A stretch of 9,076 bases of DNA from Hyphomicrobiales bacterium (GCA_017305815.1 JAFKJZ010000464.1:1-9076), one strand, 5' to 3'. Numbered from the stretch's first letter, positions 1 through 6,701 are shown. Made by a program: numbers and translations. Notes: generated by a model from the sequence alone, not told the origin.

Positions 1-1
1 A

Positions 2-550
2 ACGGCTGATGAGTCGCTCGTCGCGCAGAAGGCAATCCTCTACGAACAGCCGCCCGACGGCACCCAGAACGTCAAGGTGGTTCCGGCCAATGTGACGTGG
101 AAGTTCAACGCCAATTCGCCGAACGGCCCGGAGATCCAGGCCAATCTCGACGTGCCCGAGAAGGGCATGAAGGTGACGCTGAACATCCGCAAGAACAATG
201 ACAGCGCGCTGCCGGCGAGCCATCTGGTCGAGATTGTCGTGGATACGCCTGCGAATTTCGCCGGCGGCGGCGTCAAGTCGGTGCCGGCACTGGTGATGAA
301 GCCGACCGAGGAATCGCGTGGCCAGCCGCTCGACGGCGCCGCTGCCAAGGTCGCCGACGGCTTCTTCTGGATCGCCTTCTCGAACGACGCCCAGCCGATG
401 GCGCAGAACGTCGCGCTGCTTCGTGAGCGCAACTGGATCGACCTGCCGATCGTCTACAACAACGACCAGCGCGCGATCCTGACCTTCGAGAAGGGCACAC
501 CCGGCCAGCGCGTCTTCGACAAGGCGATGACCGCCTGGGGCAACAAGTAG
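2..550 (+). CDS. C-terminal part of an unrecognised conserved protein (cut by window start)
   Basis: The reading frame is open from base 2 to the TAG at 548-550, so this is the 3' end of a longer gene; the first internal GTG at 77 is not a convincing start because the upstream codons (reading TADESLVAQKAILYEQ) are also protein-like. About 182 residues are visible. They look like a soluble beta-rich domain with phrases such as LPASHLVEIVVDTPANF, GFFWIAFSND and LPIVYNNDQRAILTFEKGTPGQ. This pattern reminds me of a hypothetical-protein family from Hyphomicrobiales, in which such a domain follows an N-terminal membrane-anchored or low-complexity part; that N-terminal part is outside the window, so I cannot confirm it. 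No catalytic motif is visible and no function is proposed. The lipid kinase gene starts 27 nt after the stop on the same strand, with no terminator between, so the two may be co-transcribed. Confidence 0.75.
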   Translation, partial: TADESLVAQKAILYEQPPDGTQNVKVVPANVTWKFNANSPNGPEIQANLDVPEKGMKVTLNIRKNNDSALPASHLVEIVVDTPANFAGGGVKSVPALVMKPTEESRGQPLDGAAAKVADGFFWIAFSNDAQPMAQNVALLRERNWIDLPIVYNNDQRAILTFEKGTPGQRVFDKAMTAWGNK

Positions 551-577
551 CGCCACGCCAACCTCGCGGGATGAACC

Positions 578-1495
578 ATGAAAGTCCGGCTCATCCTGCA
601 TGGCAAGGCGGCGCGCGATCCGCGCGTGCGTGAGGCCGTCGGCGCCGTCCGCGCCGATGGCCATGTTGTCGAGGTCCGCGTGACCTGGGAGGCGGGCGAC
701 GCCAGTCGTTTCGCCCGCGAGGCCGTCGCGGAAGCGCGCAAGGGCGCGATTGACTGCATCGTCGCCGGCGGCGGCGATGGCACGGTCAACGAGGTGTTCG
801 CCGCCTCGCTCGCGGCCGAGCCGCCGGAGAGCTGCTCGTTCGGCATCCTGCCGCTCGGCACCGCCAATGATTTCGCCCGTTCCACCGGCATTCCCGTCGA
901 CGACCTGACGGCGGCGCTCCGGCTCGTCACCACGACCCCGGCGCGACGGATCGATGTCGGCAGCCTGAACGGTCGCGTCTTCGTCAATCTCGTCTCCGGC
1001 GGCTTCGGCTCGCGCGTCACCGTCGAGACCGATCCGGAGCTGAAGAGCCGGCTCGGCGGCCTCGCCTATGTCGTCACCGGCGTCACCCGGTTTCGCGAGC
1101 TCTCGGCCAATAGCGGCCGCTTCCGCGCCGAAGGCTTCGAGTGGGAAGGCAGCTTCCTGGCGCTCGCGATCGGCAATGGCCGCCAGGCCGGCGGCGGCAT
1201 CGTGCTCTGCCCGGAAGCCCGCATCGACGACGGCCTGCTTGACCTCGCCATCCTGCCGGAACTCACCGGCGATGCTCGGCTCGAAGCCTTCACGCAGTTG
1301 TGGCGGCAGGGCGCGGCGGCCGTCGAGAACATCCAGATCAGGACCCGCAGCGCCTGGATCGAATATGATTCGCACGAGGAACTGCACGTCAATCTCGATG
1401 GCGAGCCGGTGAAGACGCGGCATTTCCGCGTCGAGTGCCGGCCCGCCTCCCTTCGCGTCCACCTCGGCTCCACCCCGCTCGACGGCACCGCATAG
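578..1495 (+). CDS. YegS/diacylglycerol kinase family lipid kinase
   Basis: A 305-residue protein, close to the usual length of about 300 for YegS/BmrU-type lipid kinases, which phosphorylate membrane lipids such as diacylglycerol or phosphatidylglycerol with ATP at the inner face of the membrane. The family signatures are present in order: the nucleotide-binding GGGDGT motif at residues 64-69, LPLGTANDFA at 91-100, the glycine-rich IGNGRQAGGG at 198-207, CPEARIDDGLLDL at 211-223, and the C-terminal NLDGEP at 272-277, which carries the acidic residue expected to act as general base. The ATG at 578 is preceded by a modest GCGGGA Shine-Dalgarno sequence. It lies 27 nt behind the upstream unrecognised gene. 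The exact lipid substrate cannot be read from sequence. The family assignment is firm; the choice between phosphatidylglycerol and diacylglycerol kinase is not. Confidence 0.93.
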   Translation: MKVRLILHGKAARDPRVREAVGAVRADGHVVEVRVTWEAGDASRFAREAVAEARKGAIDCIVAGGGDGTVNEVFAASLAAEPPESCSFGILPLGTANDFARSTGIPVDDLTAALRLVTTTPARRIDVGSLNGRVFVNLVSGGFGSRVTVETDPELKSRLGGLAYVVTGVTRFRELSANSGRFRAEGFEWEGSFLALAIGNGRQAGGGIVLCPEARIDDGLLDLAILPELTGDARLEAFTQLWRQGAAAVENIQIRTRSAWIEYDSHEELHVNLDGEPVKTRHFRVECRPASLRVHLGSTPLDGTA

Positions 1496-1516
1496 CAGCT
1501 CCGCTCTGCCGGCCCC

Positions 1517-1545
1517 TTGCACGGCGAAGCATCCTCGGCCATGCT
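1517..1545 (+). promoter_or_regulatory. Putative sigma70-type promoter for the TPP-riboswitch/thiXY unit
   Basis: TTGCAC (1517-1522) is followed after exactly 17 nt by CATGCT (1540-1545). The -10 match is mediocre, but the expected transcription start near 1551-1553 falls at the first bases of riboswitch helix P1, which is where a promoter is needed. It lies in the 53-nt gap after the lipid kinase stop codon, which holds no other recognisable element. Inference from motif and position only. Confidence 0.35.
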
Positions 1546-1548
1546 CGC

Positions 1549-1640
1549 CCCATTCCGAGGGGTGTTCGCGAACGCGAGCTGAGATGGCCTGGGGCCGAAC
1601 CCTTCGAACCTGATCCGGGTCATGCCGGCGAAGGGACGGG
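1549..1640 (+). promoter_or_regulatory. TPP riboswitch (THI element)
   Basis: All conserved parts of the thiamine pyrophosphate aptamer are readable. GAGGGGTG follows the 5' strand of P1, GCTGAGA sits at 1578-1584 in the pyrimidine-sensing arm, and CCTGATCCGGGTCATGCC followed by GGCGAAGGGA (about 1609-1636) forms the pyrophosphate-sensing arm and the P1 junction. P1 can pair 1549-1556 (CCCATTCC) with 1633-1640 (GGGACGGG), with one mismatch and one G-U pair. The P3 stem is short (TTCGCGAACGCGAG region). The element lies directly upstream of a permease and a ThiY-type binding protein on the same strand, so high TPP should switch their expression off. The ATG at 1622 lies inside the aptamer's conserved core and is not a start codon. 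Confidence 0.96.
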
Positions 1641-1672
1641 AAGCTGGTTCACGACGTCTGCTCGTTTCCATC

Positions 1673-1707
1673 GCCATGCGCATGGCCTCGTCCGATCTTC
1701 GGAGGAG
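1673..1707 (+). promoter_or_regulatory. Expression platform of the TPP riboswitch with possible Shine-Dalgarno-sequestering hairpin
   Basis: Between the aptamer and the thiX start there is a perfect 14-nt palindrome, GCCATGCGCATGGC (1673-1686), followed by a possible hairpin in which CCGA (1692-1695) pairs with TCGG (1699-1702) across a 3-nt loop. CCT (1686-1688) can also pair with AGG (1703-1705), inside the GGAGGAG Shine-Dalgarno sequence at 1701-1707. No U-run follows, so control of translation initiation is more likely than transcription termination. The pairing is short and has a 3-nt bulge, so the mechanism is a suggestion. Confidence 0.4.
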
Positions 1708-1717
1708 CGGCTTCGCC

Positions 1718-2515
1718 ATGGTGGCAAGGGCAGAGTTTGAGGGAACTGTGCGACGGCATGGCTGGGCCGGCGGCCTCGCGCGCGGGCTCGTCGTCGCCGT
1801 CGCCCTGATTGCCATCTGGCAGCTCGTGATCGTCGTCTTCGCGCCGCCGCCCTTCATGCTGCCGCCGCCCGCGCGTGTCTGGCGCGCCCTCGTCGAGCGG
1901 CCCGATCTCTGGCGCCGCGACGCCGTCACCACGCTGATCGAGACGATCTCAGGCCTCGTTACCGGTGCGCTCGCCGGCGTCGCGCTGGCGCTGGTCATGA
2001 CCTTCGTTCCGGCGATCCGGCGCATCCTGATGCCGCTGCTGATCGTCACCCAGGCCTTTCCCGTCTTTGCCATCGCGCCGCTGCTCGTGCTCTGGTTCGG
2101 TTTCGGCATCGGCTCGAAGATCGTCATGGCGACGATCGCCATCTTCTTTCCCGTCGCGTCCGCTTTCCATGACGGGCTGGCGCGCACCGATGCCGGGCTG
2201 ATCGACCTGAGCCGCCTCTACCGGGCCAGGCGCTGGCAGGAAATCCTCTATCTGCGCATCCCCGACGCGCTGCCGGCGCTGGCCTCCGGACTCCGCGTCG
2301 CCGCTGTCTACGCGCCCGTCGGCGCGCTGATCGGCGAATGGGTCGGCGCCTCGTCGGGGCTTGGCTACGCCATGTTGATGGCGAACGGCAGGGCGCAGAC
2401 CGACGTCGTCTTCGCCGCGCTGGCGCTTCTCGCCGCCATGGCCGTGCTGGTGCGCGCCGCGGTCGAGATCGCCACGCGCCATATCGCCCCCTGGGCGCCC
2501 GAAACCATCCGCTAA
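1718..2515 (+). CDS. thiX: ABC transporter permease, thiamine-precursor type (ThiX-like)
   Basis: A 265-residue inner-membrane permease of the binding-protein-dependent importer class (SsuC/TauC/ThiX group). Hydrophobic segments are visible near residues 22-42, 75-97, 103-127, 134-150, 190-207 and 230-248. The cytoplasmic coupling loop that contacts the ATPase covers about residues 151-196, with DGLARTDAGLIDLSRLYRA and the later LRIPDALPALASGLRVA, the family's EAA-type signature. I place the start at ATG 1718 because it follows GGAGGAG (1701-1707); the in-frame ATG at 1622 lies inside the TPP riboswitch core and the intermediate ATGs (1676, 1682) have no ribosome site. The binding-protein gene follows after 27 nt. 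Assignment to thiamine-precursor uptake rests on the riboswitch and the ThiY-like partner, not on the permease alone. No ATPase gene accompanies it here. Confidence 0.88.
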   Translation: MVARAEFEGTVRRHGWAGGLARGLVVAVALIAIWQLVIVVFAPPPFMLPPPARVWRALVERPDLWRRDAVTTLIETISGLVTGALAGVALALVMTFVPAIRRILMPLLIVTQAFPVFAIAPLLVLWFGFGIGSKIVMATIAIFFPVASAFHDGLARTDAGLIDLSRLYRARRWQEILYLRIPDALPALASGLRVAAVYAPVGALIGEWVGASSGLGYAMLMANGRAQTDVVFAALALLAAMAVLVRAAVEIATRHIAPWAPETIR

Positions 2516-2542
2516 TCCCCTCGACCTGCAAAGGAAACGTCG

Positions 2543-3487
2543 ATGAAACCCTTCCTCCGGCTCGCGGCGTTCGGCCTCGCCACTGCCCTGACGATCGGAT
2601 CGGCCCAGGCAGCCGACAAGCTGACCGTCCTGCTCGACTGGTTCTACAATCCCGACCATGCGCCGCTGGTGATCGCCAAGGAGGGCGGCTTCTTCGAGAA
2701 GCACGGCCTCGACGTCGAGATGATCGCGCCTGCCGACGCCAGCGCGCCGCCGCGCCTCGTCGCCGCCGGCCAGGCCGATATCGCGATCACCTATCAGCCG
2801 GACCTTATGCTGCAGGTGAAGGAAGGGCTGCCGCTGACCCGCATCGGTACGCTGATCGAGACGCCGCTCAACGCGCTGATCGCGCTCAAGGACGGGCCGA
2901 TCAAGACGCTCGCCGACCTGAAGGGCAAGAAGGTCGGCTATTCGGTGGCGAGCCTGCAGAACGCCTATATCGGCGCCGTCCTCGCCTCCGTCGGCCTCAG
3001 CGAGAAGGATGTCGAGATGGTCAACGTCAACTTCAACCTCTCGACCTCGCTGATGTCTGGCCAGGTCGATGCGGTGATCGACGGCTATCGCAACGTCGAG
3101 CTGATCCAGCTCGGCCTCGAGGGCAAGCCGGGCATCGCCTTCTACCTGGAGGAGCACGGCGTTCCCGCCTATGACGAGCTGATCTACGTCACTCGCAACG
3201 AGCTTCGCGACGACCCGCGCATGGTCCGTTTCCTGGCGGCGGTCGAGGACGCGACGATCTTCCTGACCAACCATCCGGAAGAGGCGCTGGCGATGTTCCT
3301 GAAGTCGCACAAGGATCTGGATGACCAACTGAACCGCGACTCGTTCCTGGCGACGCTGCCGCGCTTCGCCAAGGGCCCTGCCGCCCTCGATATCGGCCGC
3401 TATGCCCGTTTTGCCGAGTTCATGAAGGCGAGGGGGCTGCTCGACTCGATCCCGCCGATCGACAGCTACGCCATCGCGCCGCGATAA
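2543..3487 (+). CDS. thiY: NMT1/THI5-like periplasmic substrate-binding protein (ThiY-like)
   Basis: A 314-residue exported binding protein. Residues 1-23 form a signal peptide (basic MKPFLR, hydrophobic core, cleavage after AQA). The mature protein begins with LTVLLDWFYNPDHAPLVIAK and GLDVEMI, which is the N-terminal signature of the NMT1/ThiY family that binds hydroxymethylpyrimidine or its formylaminopyrimidine relative. Further family features are DIAITYQPDLML (about 79-90), LADLKGKKVGYS (about 123-134), and an NFNL...LMSGQVDAVIDGY stretch (about 162-183). The ATG follows AAGGA (2531-2535) with a 7-nt spacer. It is 27 nt downstream of the permease and under the same TPP riboswitch, which supports a role in feeding a thiamine pyrimidine precursor to the importer. 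The precise ligand is not settled by sequence; related proteins bind other small aromatics or sulfonates. Confidence 0.9.
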   Translation: MKPFLRLAAFGLATALTIGSAQAADKLTVLLDWFYNPDHAPLVIAKEGGFFEKHGLDVEMIAPADASAPPRLVAAGQADIAITYQPDLMLQVKEGLPLTRIGTLIETPLNALIALKDGPIKTLADLKGKKVGYSVASLQNAYIGAVLASVGLSEKDVEMVNVNFNLSTSLMSGQVDAVIDGYRNVELIQLGLEGKPGIAFYLEEHGVPAYDELIYVTRNELRDDPRMVRFLAAVEDATIFLTNHPEEALAMFLKSHKDLDDQLNRDSFLATLPRFAKGPAALDIGRYARFAEFMKARGLLDSIPPIDSYAIAPR

Positions 3488-3544
3488 GACGGATCGGCAT
3501 CGAGATGCCGGCGCAATCCGTCACCTCCCGCTGAGGGAGGCTTT
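3488..3544 (+). terminator. Tandem hairpins after thiY, probable terminator
   Basis: Starting on the base after the TAA, GACGGAT (3488-3494) pairs with ATCCGTC (3516-3522), enclosing an inner 6-bp hairpin CGGCAT-CGAG-ATGCCG (3495-3510). A second perfect 6-bp hairpin, CCTCCC (3524-3529) with GGGAGG (3535-3540), is followed by CTTT. The U-tract is weak, so termination may be partial or act mainly as 3'-end protection. Its position and strength fit the end of the thiXY transcript. Confidence 0.6.
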
Positions 3545-3554
3545 CGCCCAGCAC

Positions 3555-3685
3555 TAACCTCAGTATTTTGAGGGGGCCGGAGGGCCGTCTCGAAGCACGC
3601 AGGGCGGCGTCGGTACGGAGATTTTCCTCTCAGGTGGTGCGTCCTCCGAGACGGCTTGCAGCGCAAGCCGCCTCAGGATGCTGGA
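3555..3685. repeat. Paired inverted intergenic repeat (REP/BIME-like, degenerate)
   Basis: The segment around 3557-3600 reads, on the opposite strand, like the segment around 3638-3684. The shared core is GCCGTCTCG (3584-3592) against its reverse complement CGAGACGGC (3647-3655), flanked by CAGTATTTTGAGG (left) and CAGCATCCTGAGG (right, reverse complement). Each half also holds a small hairpin of its own: GGCC-GGAG-GGCC (3575-3586) and CGGCTTG-CAGCG-CAAGCCG (3652-3670). The 'CTCAGGATG' and 'CGTCTCGAAG' words resemble a widespread interspersed repeat of Bradyrhizobium, Bosea and Methylobacterium-type genomes, by memory only. It fills the gap between the thiXY unit and the convergent cyclase gene. 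Confidence 0.6.
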
Positions 3686-3724
3686 GATCGAGACCTGTAG
3701 AACCTCAAGGGTTGCGTGAGAGGT

Positions 3725-5533
3725 TCATTCCGGCAGGCCGGCCAGCTTCAGGCCTTCCATGTAGCGGTCGAGCTGCGGGCCGGCGAGATTCTTGATGCCG
3801 TCGCGGACGCCGGCGACCGTCAGGCCCGGGCTTTCGGCCAGGAGCCGACGCACGGCGTTGCGGGCGAGCGTCGTCTGGCCAGCGAGCGCCGCAGAGGTCG
3901 CCTGCAGGCGATAGGCCCAGACCATGCCGGGACGGCCATGCAGCGACTGGCCGGCCCAATGCGCCGCCTCGGCATAGTTGCCGAGCAGGAAATGGCAGGT
4001 CGCGATGCCGGCGAAGGCGTTGAACTGGATCGGATCTTCCGGGCTCAGCGCGATCGCCTTCTCGAAGCTCTCGATGCCGAGTTCCGGCCGCTCCGAATAA
4101 GCCTGCGCATAGCCCAGCCGGGTCCAGGCCCAGGCGAAGGTCGAATCGAGCGCGATGGCTCGCTCGATGAACTGCAGCGCGCGCGACTGGTCGGTGTTGA
4201 GGATCGAGAAGGTGGCGCCGATCGCGGTCAGGACAAGCGGATCGGGTTCGCCCAGCTCCGCCGCCAGCTCGGCGAGCGCAATCGCCTCGGCGCGGTCGGC
4301 GGCCGGATCGTCGGACCAGAGATAGGTGATCTGCTGACTGAGGCACCAGCCCTTCAGGCTGATCGCGGCGCTCGAACGCGGATCCGCGAGCAGTGCCTTC
4401 TGCAGCAGCGCCAGGGCGGCGGCATTGTCCTCGCGCCGATGCGCCCAGAAATGCGGCATTGCCTGCAGCACGAGCTCGTGCGTCTTCAGCGTTTCCGTCG
4501 CCTTGCGCCTCACCCGCTCGATTTCCGCCGCCCGGATGGCGGGGCGGAGCGCGCCGGCGACCAGCGTGGCGACTTCGTCCTGCAACGTCAGCGGATCATG
4601 GACGGTGCCATCTTTGCGGCCAGACCACAGATGCGCGCCCGTCTCTGCCTCGACCAACTGGGCCGTGACGCGCAGCGTTTCACCGGCCTGGCGAACGCTG
4701 CCCTCGATCACGTAGCGCACGCCGAGGTCGCGGCCGAGCGAGCGGACGTCGGTCGGCTTGCCCTTGTAGGTGAAGGCGGAATTGCGGGCGACGACGCGGA
4801 TGTCGCGCACGCGCGACAGCGTGGCGGTCATCTCCTCGACGACCCCGTCGGCGAAGGCCTCGTGATCGCTGCGCGGCGACAGGTCGTCGAACGGCAGCAC
4901 GACGGTGAGCGGGCGCAGGTCCGGCTGCTCGGCCGGCTGCAGTGGCGGCACCGCCAGGCTCGTCGGCGTCAGCGTCTGGCCGGCCGTCGGCACCAGGCGC
5001 GGCATCGGCTTGCCCTCGGGCATCCAGAACCAGGCCTCGACCGGGTAGGGGATGCTGCGCAGCGACAGGAAGCCGGCCGGCTTGAAGGCGGCGGCCGGTT
5101 CGCCGAGCAATTGCCAGCGGACAGAATGGGTGATGGCGATGCCGCCGGGCGGCGCGGCGGCCTGCAGGCGCATGGCGAAGCCGATGGCGGCGCCGAACCG
5201 GTCGTCTTCGGTGAGGATCAGGTCGGCGAGCACGATCGCCGCGCGCACCTCGATCGGCGGGCGGCCGCGGGTGGCGTTGCGCGCCGCCATGCCGTTCTGG
5301 AACGCCATCGTCCATTCGACCGCGTCAAGGACGCTCGGAAACTCGATCAGGCCGCCATCGCCCATCGTCTTGATGATGTGGGCGCCGAATCGGGGAATGG
5401 TGGGTCGGACGAGGCTGCGATAGATCGCGCGCATCTCGCGAATGGCGCCGAGCTCGTCACGCTGGATGAGTTCGGAATAACCGACCACATCCAAGGCAGC
5501 AATGACGGTCAATCGGCGACGCGGGCGCGCCAT
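3725..5533 (-). CDS. Class III adenylate/guanylate cyclase-like protein with TolB-like and TPR domains
   Basis: A 602-residue, apparently cytoplasmic protein with three parts. Residues 8-170 are a class III cyclase homology domain with metal-binding Asp15 (ALDVVGYSEL) and Asp59 (KTMGDG), purine-contacting Lys55 and Asp111, and Arg122. The transition-state Asn of the usual VNVAAR motif is Gly118 (AIGFAMR), so catalysis may be weak or lost. After a proline-rich linker, residues about 205-345 form a TolB-like/FlgO-type domain with FADGVVEEM, VVARNSAFTYKGK, LGRDLGVRYVIEGSVR and AETGAHLW. Residues about 350-590 are helical TPR repeats, for example ALQFIERAIALDSTFAWAW and GIESFEKAIALSPEDP, likely protein-binding. 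The ATG at 5533 has GAGGGA 5 nt upstream. Proteins of this build are common in Hyphomicrobiales; their signals are mostly unknown. It lies 183 nt behind rpoH on the same strand, separated by a terminator. Confidence 0.9.
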   Translation of the reverse strand: MARPRRRLTVIAALDVVGYSELIQRDELGAIREMRAIYRSLVRPTIPRFGAHIIKTMGDGGLIEFPSVLDAVEWTMAFQNGMAARNATRGRPPIEVRAAIVLADLILTEDDRFGAAIGFAMRLQAAAPPGGIAITHSVRWQLLGEPAAAFKPAGFLSLRSIPYPVEAWFWMPEGKPMPRLVPTAGQTLTPTSLAVPPLQPAEQPDLRPLTVVLPFDDLSPRSDHEAFADGVVEEMTATLSRVRDIRVVARNSAFTYKGKPTDVRSLGRDLGVRYVIEGSVRQAGETLRVTAQLVEAETGAHLWSGRKDGTVHDPLTLQDEVATLVAGALRPAIRAAEIERVRRKATETLKTHELVLQAMPHFWAHRREDNAAALALLQKALLADPRSSAAISLKGWCLSQQITYLWSDDPAADRAEAIALAELAAELGEPDPLVLTAIGATFSILNTDQSRALQFIERAIALDSTFAWAWTRLGYAQAYSERPELGIESFEKAIALSPEDPIQFNAFAGIATCHFLLGNYAEAAHWAGQSLHGRPGMVWAYRLQATSAALAGQTTLARNAVRRLLAESPGLTVAGVRDGIKNLAGPQLDRYMEGLKLAGLPE

Positions 5534-5607
5534 GATGATCCCTCGACACTGTGTTGTATGAGCTATCGGGCCTGCCGCAGATTACGCAAAGGCAAGTCAC
5601 CTCTAGC

Positions 5608-5636
5608 CGCATACAGCATCAGCGAAACTTTCGCAA
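5608..5636 (-). promoter_or_regulatory. Possible promoter of the cyclase-like gene
   Basis: On the minus strand TTGCGA (5636-5631) is followed after 17 nt by TATGCG (5613-5608), giving an expected start near 5600 and a leader of about 65 nt. The -35 hexamer overlaps a 13-nt palindrome GCGAAACTTTCGC (5622-5634), which could be an operator. The terminator behind rpoH implies that a promoter is needed in this gap. Motif matches are modest. Confidence 0.3.
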
Positions 5637-5697
5637 CGGTTTCGTTTGTCGAGAAAGTCGAAAGTTACGCGCGTAGGCAGAAAGGACGCAACGCGCG

Positions 5698-5727
5698 AAA
5701 CCGACGCCGGATCGGGTCAGGCGTCGG
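5698..5727 (-). terminator. Rho-independent-like terminator overlapping the rpoH stop codon
   Basis: On the minus strand CCGACGCC (5727-5720) pairs perfectly over 8 bp with GGCGTCGG (5708-5701), leaving an 11-nt loop that contains the rpoH TGA, and is followed by TTTCGCG. The upstream arm is part of the last RpoH codons. The T-tract is only three residues long, so efficiency is uncertain. Confidence 0.6.
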
Positions 5728-6634
5728 TGTCGGCCAGTTCGTCGTCGGCGTGGCTGCGCTCGAGATCGCGCGCGCCACGCTTGACCGCCTTCTGCACCTT
5801 TTCGAACGCCCTGACCTCGATCTGGCGGACGCGTTCGCGGCTGACGCCGAATTCGGCCGAGAGTTCCTCGAGCGTCATCGGGTCGTCGGCCAGGCGGCGC
5901 GCTTCGAAGATGCGGCGTTCGCGCTCGTTGAGCACGCCCATCGCATCGCGCAGCAGCTGGCGGCGGTTGTCGGCCTCTTCCTGGTTGGCGAGGATGGTTT
6001 CCTGGTTGTCGCTGTCGTCGACCAGCCAATCCTGCCATTCGCCGCCCTCGGTATCGGCGCGAAGCGGCGCGTTCAGCGACGCGTCGCCGCCAAGGCGACG
6101 GTTCATCGAGATGACGTCGTCGGTCGAGACGCCGAGCTTGGTGGCGATCTGCTCGACCTGGTGCGGCTTCAGATCGCCTTCCTCGAGCGCCTGGATCTGG
6201 CTCTTCATCTTGCGCAGATTGAAGAACAGGCGCTTCTGGTTGGCGGTCGTGCCCATCTTGACCAGGCTCCACGAGCGCAGGATGTACTCCTGGATCGAGG
6301 CCTTGATCCACCACATCGCATAGGTCGCGAGGCGGAAGCCCTTTTCGGGCTCGAACCGCTTCACGGCCTGCATGAGGCCGACATTGCCCTCGGAGATCAC
6401 TTCGCCGATCGGCAGGCCGTAGCCGCGATAGCCCATGGCGATCTTCGCCACGAGGCGCAGATGGCTCGTCACCAGCTTGTGGGCGGCGCTGCGGTCGTCA
6501 TGCTCCTTGTAGGCCTTGGCCAGCATATATTCTTCATCCGGCGCGAGCATGGGAAAGCGGCGGATGTCGTCGAGATAACGTGAAAGTCCGGCTTCGCCGG
6601 ACGCGATGACAGGAAGACTTGCTCTGGCAGCCAT
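5717..6634 (-). CDS. rpoH: RNA polymerase heat-shock sigma factor RpoH (sigma32)
   Basis: A 305-residue sigma70-family factor that directs RNA polymerase to heat-shock promoters. Region 1.2/2.1 starts at LSRYLDDIRRFPMLAPDEE (residues 17-35). Region 2 holds SHLRLVAKIAMGYRGYGLP and the invariant -10-binding stretch FEPEKGFRLATYAMWWIKASI (about 94-114). The RpoH box QKRLFFNLRKMK (133-144), specific to sigma32, is intact. Region 4.2 has MTLEELSAEFGVSRERVRQIE (about 253-273), the -35 recognition helix. The reading frame continues upstream to 6703, but I start at ATG 6634 because GGAGG lies 8 nt before it and MAARASLPVIASGEAGLSRY matches the usual N-terminus. The last codons form the arm of a terminator. 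It follows rluD on the same strand after 123 nt with its own AT-rich promoter region. Many Hyphomicrobiales carry two or more rpoH copies; I cannot tell which this is. Confidence 0.97.
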   Translation of the reverse strand: MAARASLPVIASGEAGLSRYLDDIRRFPMLAPDEEYMLAKAYKEHDDRSAAHKLVTSHLRLVAKIAMGYRGYGLPIGEVISEGNVGLMQAVKRFEPEKGFRLATYAMWWIKASIQEYILRSWSLVKMGTTANQKRLFFNLRKMKSQIQALEEGDLKPHQVEQIATKLGVSTDDVISMNRRLGGDASLNAPLRADTEGGEWQDWLVDDSDNQETILANQEEADNRRQLLRDAMGVLNERERRIFEARRLADDPMTLEELSAEFGVSRERVRQIEVRAFEKVQKAVKRGARDLERSHADDELADTDA

Positions 6635-6655
6635 ACGTGCCCCCTCCATTCTTTT

Positions 6656-6680
6656 CGGCGTTCCCCGAAAGCCAACGCCG
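6656..6680 (-). promoter_or_regulatory. Hairpin in the rpoH 5' leader, just upstream of the ribosome site
   Basis: On the minus strand CGGCGTT (6680-6674) pairs perfectly with AACGCCG (6662-6656) across an 11-nt loop. It ends 8 nt before the GGAGG of rpoH, so it leaves the Shine-Dalgarno sequence exposed as drawn. Since rpoH mRNA is translationally temperature-controlled in some bacteria, it may matter, but no sequestering pairing with the Shine-Dalgarno was found. Confidence 0.35.
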
Positions 6681-6701
6681 ATCGCGGCCATGTTGGCCCG
6701 C

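Noticed and set aside
1949..3328. A 459-codon open frame on the minus strand
   Set aside because: It is antisense to thiX and thiY, with a low-complexity Arg/Asp/Gln-rich translation; the sense frames are real proteins under a riboswitch.
3541..3724. A possible short gene or lost ATPase remnant between thiY and the cyclase gene
   Set aside because: Open frames here are short and lie across inverted repeats; no Walker or ABC signature motif could be read in any frame.
3716..6583. A 955-codon open frame on the plus strand
   Set aside because: It runs antisense through both the cyclase-like gene and most of rpoH, whose proteins have clear domains. Its translation is rich in Arg, Gly, Asp and His as expected of an antisense frame in GC-rich DNA, and no domain is recognisable.
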